Of a stretch of DNA of 64,000 nt, positions 57,401 to 64,000 are shown one piece after another. The stretch lies in the NCBI GenBank assembly GCA_016630955.3, contig CM050001.1, positions 434,001 to 498,000 on the forward strand. Direction: 5' to 3'. The notes beneath the pieces were generated by a model. It saw only the letters and a program-made list of their open reading frames with translations. It was not told where the DNA came from and did no database searches. Position 1 is the stretch's first letter; each line of letters opens with the position of its first letter. Source of the DNA: Didymella arachidicola. Lineage: Eukaryota > Ascomycota > Dothideomycetes > Pleosporales > Didymellaceae. A program made the translations under genes and the position numbers.

Positions 57401-58372
57401 ACAGCCGCACATCATGACTTCGGAATTTTGCGGCATTACAAGTGAGAAAAGGAAGCGAAGAACGTTCCTGAGGATGCTTCAGAAACTTTTCTGAACGGAT
57501 CCGGCATTGTAACTGCCTTTCTAAACGTTGCCTTTCTAAACATTAGCTAAAGGCAGACAAATCGTTCTGCAGTACAGCAAAGAAGTGGCGCAGCAACGCA
57601 AGCACTTCCAAAGAAGCCCACGATAAGCCAAATACCCACCATTCAAATCCTGACCGGCTGATCACTCCGCACTGCATGTCTTCTGCTCCACGTTGACAGA
57701 GTAGTAGATGAATTTGGAAAAACGCTGACAAAGAGGCGCGCTGCTCATGCAAGAAGAACTCGAGTCGACTTTCTCCGTTGCTCGAGCATCTTCTATGTAC
57801 TAGACTCTTCCCATGTGGCCAGACCTGACATTAGGTATGTTGGAAAGCAGAGTCATCCGCTGTCGGTCGCTAGACTTTACTTTACTCGATCCGGCAATAG
57901 GAAACATACACGGAGCATTAGGATTTGGTGTAGCGCGCACCTTGGGGTTATTGATTAACTTGGGGTATAGTGTCACACAGGTGGTGATTTGCTGCTATTG
58001 TGCTATTAGACTGCGATAGACTAACGTAGCCCTGTTATAGGTAATGTTATGTTATAATGTGTCTGTCTGTTATAAGTGCTTTAATATTAGAGCTAGCCAA
58101 TGTATCCCACCTCTATTGGCCCTCTATTAGAATTAACCACTGTTACAAAAGGAGAGAGATTAGTGTTCCTCAGTCTTGGCATTAGTTACTAACGCTATAA
58201 CAGGATAACAGTGCACGTAAGGAGGCTGTAACATGGATAGCGAGAAACCACTCCATCACACTCCACCCCGAGACACCCCTCTAAGTCTTTGTAGAACCAC
58301 AAACAAGGGCGTGGCGCCGATTGTTCTATCCTCCCGAGGCTGGCTGGCTGTGGAGGTTTTATTGGGTATAAG

Positions 58373-58407
58373 TTTTTTTTTTTTTTTTTTTTTTTTTTTG
58401 GGGGGGG
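58373..58407. repeat. T27-G8 homopolymer junction
   Basis: 27 T followed directly by 8 G. Could be a poly-A relic of a minus-strand retroposed sequence or simple slippage; no gene-like sequence adjoins it. Confidence 0.85.
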
Positions 58408-58832
58408 AAGGTTACGTGGAAAGGAGGGAGGAGGGGACGGAGTTGACAGCAAGGTAAGCTGAGTGAGTGAGGGTGCTAGAGGGTGCTGATATGTGTTGAC
58501 ACGGCACTTTACATCTTTGCTTCCGAGGGGGAATTGGGGAGGAGGGGGAGGAGTCCGAGCAAGAAAAGTGTGAATAGATTGGTGTGGATGTGACTGCTGT
58601 GTGTGTGTGAGAGGGATGGGGGATGGAAAGCGAGAAAGGGGATGGAGTTGGTGGGAGGGAGTGGGTGTGGATTAGACAAATAAAAACACGGTTATCTTGC
58701 GAGTCTTTACATAACGAGCGCCGAGCCGTAGGAAGAGAGAGAGAGAGATAGTACAGTGCAGTGCAAGTCAAGCCCTCGCCATCTTGCACGACGGACGTGA
58801 TGGGAAGGGTATTATTGACAAATCTCACCCAT

Positions 58833-61367
58833 CTACTTCCCCCTCACAACCACACCGTTTCCCTCCGACGCCCTGCTATCAACACACTGTCCAGCCTCCT
58901 CCTCGCTCAAGACCTCCCTCAGACTAACCTCTCCTTTCCTATCAATCCTCCGCCTCAGCCTCGGATGCCACTTAACCCCATCCAGCCTACTCGTACCCAG
59001 CTTCGCGGGCTCCGTGAACAGCGGGGCGCCCCAGATGGCGTTTATTTCCTTGACGTACTCTGCGTAGGGTGTCGTGTTCGCCTGCTCCATCCTGCGGTTC
59101 GGTTTGAGGCGCGAGTGGCCGTGGCCGAAGAGGTTGATGAGTTGGGCTTGGAGGGTCTTGGTGATGGTGTGTGGGTGGATGTGGACGTTTAGGTCGCGTA
59201 GCTGGACGAGGAGTTTGAGGCCGGCGGTCCAGTGGAGGGGCTTGAGCATGTGTTTGCGGAGGAGGTTTGGGCGGTGGTGGGGCTTTGCTGCGGGGGATTC
59301 GAGGAGGGATTGTTCGAGTGGTGCGGTGGAAAGCAGGCTTGCGCGGAAGCCCCAAATTAGGATGCCTTGCTGGAGAGAAGGCGGGAACAGGAGGCGGATG
59401 GGGTGGTTGGCTTCGGCTGCTTGGGGCACGTCGGGAGGGAAGTTGTAGTGGAAGTGCTTGGACTTCTTGCTGGGAGGGTACATGGCTTGGAGCTTGTTCG
59501 TAGCCTCTTCGAAGCGAACGCTCCGTGGGAGATGGGCGAACTCGGGGCTACCACGTGGTGCGTACCAGCTCAGTAACCAGAGCAGCAAGCGCTTCAACTC
59601 GCGAAAGCGGCCCAACATGCCGAAGCGACGGATGATCTCGTACCAGGCTTCGGGTGGCATGCGCGCCATGCCGGCCTCGAGAGCAGTAATGTAGAAGCGT
59701 GATACGAAGCGCAGGTCGTCGAAGCCGCGACGAGAGGCAGGACGATGACCGCGCTGTCGATGTGCCAGCATGCCTCGGACGGCTGCCATAGTCTGGCTGG
59801 ACAGGGAGACGCCATAACTAGACATCTCGAGCATGGTGTTGAAGACGTCTTGCGGTCGAGACCTTTCGATGCGCAGCTGCAGGACAAGGTTCCAAGACTC
59901 TCGACTGGCATCGTTGTGGAAGAGGGTGAGAATCGCAAGCGTGCGCTGCGCCTGCTGCATGTCCCCTTGGTCAAGGTAGTATGTCAGCAATGCGCGCTGC
60001 GTCTCGGCATCTCCGTAGACATCTGGGTGCTGGTCGCTTTCGAGGATGCTTCGCACGAGGTCCCATTTCCGCTCCATGGCGAACTTTTCCAGAGCAAGAG
60101 AATAGACGGAGCCCTGAAGTGCAATGCCCGCGGCTCGAAGCCGCTCAAACTGGAGCGGAAGCTCTGTCATAGGCTGCGTCCGCCGCGCCATGGCTGACAC
60201 TGCCTGTGGGCCTATCTCGTTCACGCCCACCATGACCAAGCCCTTTATGACGGACTCGATGTGCACGGTCCTCGTGGCGAACATGCGTGCAGTGAAGGCG
60301 TCCTCGAAGCGGACAGGGGCGGTGTCGCGACCGAGGAGCCTCCGCATGAGGGCTTGGTTGAGGTTCGGGTTATCGCGTCGAGCTTTGGTGGAATGGAGGT
60401 TCGGCTCGGAAATTGTGGAGGACTCGGCGGTGAAGAGTTGGACGACGGGATGGGCGGCGAAGGACTCGGAGGGGAGGTCGTTGCGGTAGGTGCAGAGGTT
60501 GTGCCACCGGCGGGCCATGACGAAGTTCCTGCTCGCGATGAGACGCGGCACGACCTCGTCGTATAGGTCGCGCTCGTTGCTGTTGCGGTATATGTACAGG
60601 AGGGCCTCCTGGGCGACGTGCCCGTATTCGGGGATGGAGAGGGCAAGCTCCCGCAGTGGAAGTCTCCTCAGCCCGAGCTTCACCAGCATCTGGTGGTGAT
60701 GCTCGAGTGCTTCTGTAGGCTTGCGCACCAGCCAGTGCCGCATGACGACAAAGTACAGGCGCGGGTACGTCTCGCCCATCTCCTGCTGCAGCTCGGCGGC
60801 GTGCTCGATGAGGTATGGGACGAGCTTGGGGTGTCGCGCAAAGGTGCCCCAGAGGACCTGGGCGTGGGCGCTGTTCTTGGCCGGTAAGCGGTACCCTTCT
60901 CTGCGTCGCGCGTGCCACACGGCGAAGATGCCGCGCAGCCCATCGACGCGGTCGTGGTGGGCGAGTTTGGCGGCCCATTGCTCGTCCTGCGCCTCGGCCA
61001 GCTCTTCGTTATCGGCTTCTTCGACCAAGTTCTCCTCTTCCTCCCTCAAAAAATCGAACCCCACTCCAGGCCCAGCTCTGGATGGAGCAACCTCTGCAGG
61101 AGCATGGCCGTCGCCGTAACGGAGCCTTTTCAGTTCGTGCTCTCGCTCGCTGGCGAGGCGCTCCTGCATCTCGTCCCAGCGCTGCCACTTGCTCTTTGTA
61201 GGCACTCCATGGTCCTTTGCATAGGTCCGCCTGCGCGCAGCAATGCTCTTAGCCGCGCAGCATGGGCCGGTCGCGTGGCAGGCGGGCAGCTCCGGGGCGG
61301 TGACGATGGATCGCAGCAGTCGCAGGGCCGAGGGGCTGGCGAGGAGCCTGTCCAAGGCCGGTGGCAT
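58833..61367 (-). CDS. Mitochondrial pentatricopeptide-repeat protein
   Basis: 844 aa, single exon, from the ATG at 61367; the preceding in-frame codon is TTG. The N-terminus is Arg/Ala/Leu-rich with few acids for ~50 residues (LLASPSALRLLRSIV), as for a mitochondrial targeting peptide. A charged, coiled-coil-like stretch follows (~60-150, WQRWDEMQERLASEREHELK). From ~160 on the chain is helical with degenerate ~35-residue helix pairs (YSLALEKFAMERKWDLVRSI, RALLTYYLDQGDMQQAQRTL, WNLVLQLRIERSRPQDVFNT) typical of PPR proteins that bind organellar RNA. Its head-to-head neighbour is a cytochrome oxidase subunit, which fits a mitochondrial role. Which transcript it binds cannot be told from this sequence. 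Confidence 0.8.
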   Translation of the reverse strand: MPPALDRLLASPSALRLLRSIVTAPELPACHATGPCCAAKSIAARRRTYAKDHGVPTKSKWQRWDEMQERLASEREHELKRLRYGDGHAPAEVAPSRAGPGVGFDFLREEEENLVEEADNEELAEAQDEQWAAKLAHHDRVDGLRGIFAVWHARRREGYRLPAKNSAHAQVLWGTFARHPKLVPYLIEHAAELQQEMGETYPRLYFVVMRHWLVRKPTEALEHHHQMLVKLGLRRLPLRELALSIPEYGHVAQEALLYIYRNSNERDLYDEVVPRLIASRNFVMARRWHNLCTYRNDLPSESFAAHPVVQLFTAESSTISEPNLHSTKARRDNPNLNQALMRRLLGRDTAPVRFEDAFTARMFATRTVHIESVIKGLVMVGVNEIGPQAVSAMARRTQPMTELPLQFERLRAAGIALQGSVYSLALEKFAMERKWDLVRSILESDQHPDVYGDAETQRALLTYYLDQGDMQQAQRTLAILTLFHNDASRESWNLVLQLRIERSRPQDVFNTMLEMSSYGVSLSSQTMAAVRGMLAHRQRGHRPASRRGFDDLRFVSRFYITALEAGMARMPPEAWYEIIRRFGMLGRFRELKRLLLWLLSWYAPRGSPEFAHLPRSVRFEEATNKLQAMYPPSKKSKHFHYNFPPDVPQAAEANHPIRLLFPPSLQQGILIWGFRASLLSTAPLEQSLLESPAAKPHHRPNLLRKHMLKPLHWTAGLKLLVQLRDLNVHIHPHTITKTLQAQLINLFGHGHSRLKPNRRMEQANTTPYAEYVKEINAIWGAPLFTEPAKLGTSRLDGVKWHPRLRRRIDRKGEVSLREVLSEEEAGQCVDSRASEGNGVVVRGK

Positions 61368-61602
61368 CAACTTGGAGGTAAAGGAGCGTGGACGGAACCC
61401 ATTGACGAGCGGAACGAGCGCGTCTGGTGCTGCCCGGCAGCGTCAACTTTTGGAGGCGCGCTCAATGTGGCTAGCGCCGGTCAATGCCAAGCGTTTGTCC
61501 TGCGCTGCCGGATCATTCGACGCAACCTCACACTGACCGACACAGCACCAAACCACCCATTGCCCCCGCACCACCGCACGCACACCTCTCCACTCTTCAC
61601 AA
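61368..61602. promoter_or_regulatory. Shared divergent promoter of two mitochondrial genes
   Basis: 235 bp between the start codons of the PPR gene (minus) and the cytochrome oxidase subunit gene (plus). Both promoters and 5' leaders must fit here. C-rich CA stretches precede the plus-strand ATG. Confidence 0.55.
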
Positions 61603-62127
61603 TGGCAGGGTACGTCCTCCCTGCAGCTGCGCGACGCCCTCTCCACGCCGACTGACGCCGGACCGGCGCGCTGCCCTTGTCCAGTCACACACTGCTAATA
61701 GCATCCAGCTGGGTTTTCCGCGAGAACAAGGTCCCCCAGTACCAGGCGTACTTCCAGAAGCACGATGGTCTCAGGACCTGGGAGAAGGTGCGTTGAACTG
61801 AATCGAAACGCGGGATCAGCTGGAAAGAGGTGGACATGATTGGGCGCAGAGCCGAGCAGACGATGAGCACGTCGAGGCAGCAACAACGAATGCAAAGGAT
61901 ATCAGCTGGACAAGGAGCAAATGATTGGTCAAATTGCTGACGGTTCGACAGGCTCGCGGCAAGTGGATGATCCCCGCCTACAAGGGCCTCCTCTACACCT
62001 CGTTCGGTGCCTCCATGTACATGATGTGCCGTCTCTTCCTCGTACGTTCCGGGCACCACATGGCGAACATGGCGACTCCAAGACTGACAAGACGCAGGGA
62101 CACAAGACGTGGTTCGGCAAGAACTAA
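61603..62127 (+). CDS. Cytochrome c oxidase subunit VIIa-like protein
   Basis: Small nuclear-encoded subunit of mitochondrial complex IV in the inner membrane. Model: join(61603..61610, 61709..61787, 61952..62041, 62098..62127), 68 aa. It starts MAGWVFRENKVPQYQAYFQK, has one membrane segment (GLLYTSFGASMYMMCRLFL) and ends GHKTWFGKN, the pattern I remember for fungal subunit VIIa. The first coding exon has only 8 bases, and three introns (98, 164 and 56 nt) interrupt a 207-nt coding sequence. Every junction is GT..AG and in frame. The match is from memory; another small inner-membrane subunit is possible. Confidence 0.75.
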
Positions 62128-62293
62128 GCTATGCGCGATGATATCCGTCGAGGCCGCACGAGGCATCTCAAGTCAATGTACAAACAATAGAGCCTGCAAC
62201 ATCAGTTCCTTTGTCGCCCATGTTTTCGTTTACATGTACTGTGAGACTGATGTGCGCATTGTTGGCTCTGGAGGATGCCTTGCCAGAGCTGTG

Positions 62294-62362
62294 AATGTGA
62301 CTGTGTGATGCATATAAATGTGACTGTGTGATGCATATACATGTGATTGTGTGATGCATGGA
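62294..62362. repeat. Three 23-bp tandem repeats
   Basis: Units at 62294, 62317 and 62340; the first two are identical (AATGTGACTGTGTGATGCAT..), the third has a few changes. They lie 170 bp after the cytochrome oxidase subunit gene. Confidence 0.85.
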
Positions 62363-62611
62363 GCAGAGTGGTAAAGCAATCTTGACGCTGAACAGCAACA
62401 AGATGCTGACGATGGGTGATTCCAACTCACCCAACCATGCCGTGACGTGCGACGGGCAGCTGTGTTGCACGGCGTCGCGAACAGCTGGGGTAGCTCTAAC
62501 AGCACTAGCGGGGTTTGTCAGCCGAGCTGCTCTCGCTGCTCGCCAGCTTCCGCCCGCTGGCCTCAACTGCACGCCATCCTCACCCGCTACCCATTGAGGC
62601 CTCCCGATAAC

Positions 62612-64000
62612 ATGGCCGACTTTGTCAAGGGGCTCTTCGGCGCCCAGAAGCCTGTGGTCGCGCCTGCAGACGATGGCGGTGCGTAGACGCTGAATGCATG
62701 CCCTGCCCTGCCCTGCGCATCCATCCCCCTCTCCACCACGCGACCGCTGACTGACTGGCCGCGCAGACTTCGCCGACTACGCCGGCGCGCCCGACCCATC
62801 GCCGCTGGACCACGCCTCGCTGACGGCCTCGTCTGTCCCCGCGGCGGCGACGGGCGTGGCTGGCCGCCCGTACACGGCATGGTACCGCGTGTGGGAGCGC
62901 ACCACAGCCGAGGACTTCAAGCTGGAGATGTACGTCCTGCCGTTCCTGCTCGCCCTCATCGTCCTCCACGTCTGGGGCACCAAGCGCAACCGCAGCAAGG
63001 CCCGCGCCTGGGCCAAGGCGCACGTCCCCGTCCTGCAGAACGAGTTCGTCCAGGTCGGCTACCTCAAGCCCGCCGCAGGCGCGAGCGCTGTGGGCGAGGA
63101 CGACCTCGCCGGCGCCCTGGCCCAGGCCTCGAAGCTCGACAACGTCCTCCGCGAGAAGAAGGCCGACGAGTACACGACCTACGCCACCGGCCGCCAGAAC
63201 GTCGCCTTTGTCGACCTCAAGTTGACCCTCGCCAAGCGCTTCAACCCCTTCCTCCGCTTCGGCGAGAGCATTCTGCCACTCTTCTTCGAGAGCTTCCCGC
63301 CCCCGCAGGAGCGTCTCGAGGCCACTGCCTACGTCTTCGATGGCCAGGAGACCAAGATCGCCCCCGTCTACGGCAAGACGGACGCCAAGAAGGTTCCCAA
63401 CAGCGCCTACGACGGCTTCGTCTTCGCCGTCGTCCACAAGGACATCATGAAGCGCCTCCGCGACGACCGCTACGACCTGTCCCTGACCACCACCCGCGAC
63501 CACGCCAAGCTGCCCGTCTGGACCACCGTCATGAGCGAGAGCGCCGAAGTTACCGACACCCTCCTCACCCCTGACCTCATCAAGGCCATCCAGGACGCCG
63601 GCGATGCCTTCGAGGCCCTCGTCGTCACCGACCAGCCCATGGACCAGCCCAAGACGTACGTACACCCCTCGCTCCTACTCCACCCCACTAACCAGCCCTA
63701 GCCTCGACGACACCAAGCCCCGCAAGCGCATCAACCTGTCCCTCAAGCTGCAATCCTCGTACGACTCCACCCTCCCCATCTTCACCCAGTTCCTGCGCCT
63801 GCCCGACCTCCTCGTGTCCTCGGCCCACTTCCGCCCCGAAGCCCTGCGCCGCATCCGGCAAACGCGCGAGGAGCAGATCGCCAAGATCCGCCGCCTCGAC
63901 GAGGAGGAAAAAGCCGAGGAGCGGAAGCTGGCCGCCGACAAGCTCAAGAAGGAGCAGCGCGACGCTAAGCTCGGGCGCTTGAGCGCCGACGAGCAGCGCA
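62612..64000 (+). CDS. DUF1682/CCDC47-type ER membrane protein, 3' end outside the window
   Basis: Homologue of CCDC47, an ER calcium-binding protein that in animals belongs to the PAT complex helping membrane-protein insertion at the translocon. Model: join(62612..62678, 62767..63655, 63702..>64000), 418 residues seen. Residues 1-70: variable, starts MADFVKGLFGAQKP. Then WYRVWERTTAEDFKLEMYVL leads into one membrane segment (PFLLALIVLHVWGT). The DUF1682 domain follows (YLKPAAGASAVGEDD, AFVDLKLTLAKRFNPFLRFG, FVFAVVHKDIMKRLRDDRYD). The last exon begins the charged coiled-coil tail (REEQIAKIRRLDEEEKAEER). High GC at third positions (nearly all C or G) marks it as highly expressed. The start is the only ATG giving an open first exon. 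Confidence 0.88.

Larger units (their letters stand above)
55685..58832. other. 3.1-kb gene-free stretch with homopolymers
   Basis: No supported gene. Contains C20 at 57381-57400 and T27 followed by G8 at 58373-58407. Perfect 10-bp inverted repeats at 58031-58040 and 58195-58204 surround AT-rich DNA but do not extend, so I do not call a transposon. Confidence 0.5.

Noticed and set aside
58031..58204. Possible MITE bounded by CCTGTTATAG and its reverse complement
   Set aside because: The 10-bp arms do not extend and no target duplication is present, so chance is likely in AT-rich DNA.

Overview
The window is nuclear DNA of a filamentous ascomycete (Pezizomycotina; Dothideomycetes is my guess, only weakly supported). 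The evidence is short spliceosomal introns of about 45-80 nt with GT..AG ends, a Zn2Cys6 regulator, a SAGA subunit, a fungal hybrid histidine kinase, secreted carbohydrate- and aromatic-active enzymes, and fungal Ty1/copia and pogo/Fot1-type transposons. Exon structures below were built by hand from splice motifs and frame continuity. For every multi-exon model the coding length is a multiple of three.

Layout. 1-1548 has no gene I can support. 1549-9915 is a Zn2Cys6 transcription factor gene whose fourth intron carries a complete Ty1/copia retrotransposon (2105-7459) with identical 122-bp LTRs, a 5-bp target duplication and an intact gag-pol frame. 11033-11946 is a broken F-box-like gene. 12124-18029 is a nested repeat: a ~338-bp Mutator-type MITE (imperfect ~45-bp terminal inverted repeats, 10-bp target duplication) split by three different pogo-like DNA transposons, each inserted at TA and each with a broken transposase. 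A second, Tc1/mariner-type MITE family has copies at 18177-18397 and 42359-42575. From 19984 to 44553 lie ordinary genes separated by 0.6-1.7 kb: secreted intradiol dioxygenase, secreted six-hairpin glycosidase, SPT8, a ZNFX1/Hrr1-type helicase, a conserved fungal protein, a GPI-anchored PLC-like phosphodiesterase, a POT peptide transporter, a fungal MscL-type channel and a hypothetical protein. 44554-48682 appears gene-free. 48683-49626 is a GH93-like exo-arabinanase gene that has lost its middle. 50251-53272 is a hybrid histidine kinase and 53833-55684 an MFS sugar transporter. 55685-58832 is gene-free with long homopolymers. The right end holds a mitochondrial PPR protein and a cytochrome c oxidase subunit VIIa-like gene sharing a ~235-bp divergent promoter, then the start of a DUF1682/CCDC47-type ER protein that runs off the window.

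How the parts relate. I see no biosynthetic cluster. Functional adjacency is modest: two mitochondrial genes are head to head, as are two chromatin-related genes (SPT8 and the Hrr1-type helicase), and the secreted enzymes and transporters fit a saprobic or plant-associated life. The most unusual features are the repeats: a young copia insertion placed between the branch point and the acceptor of a regulator's intron, and a MITE that took three unrelated pogo insertions whose terminal repeats share a duplicated ~16-17-bp sub-motif.
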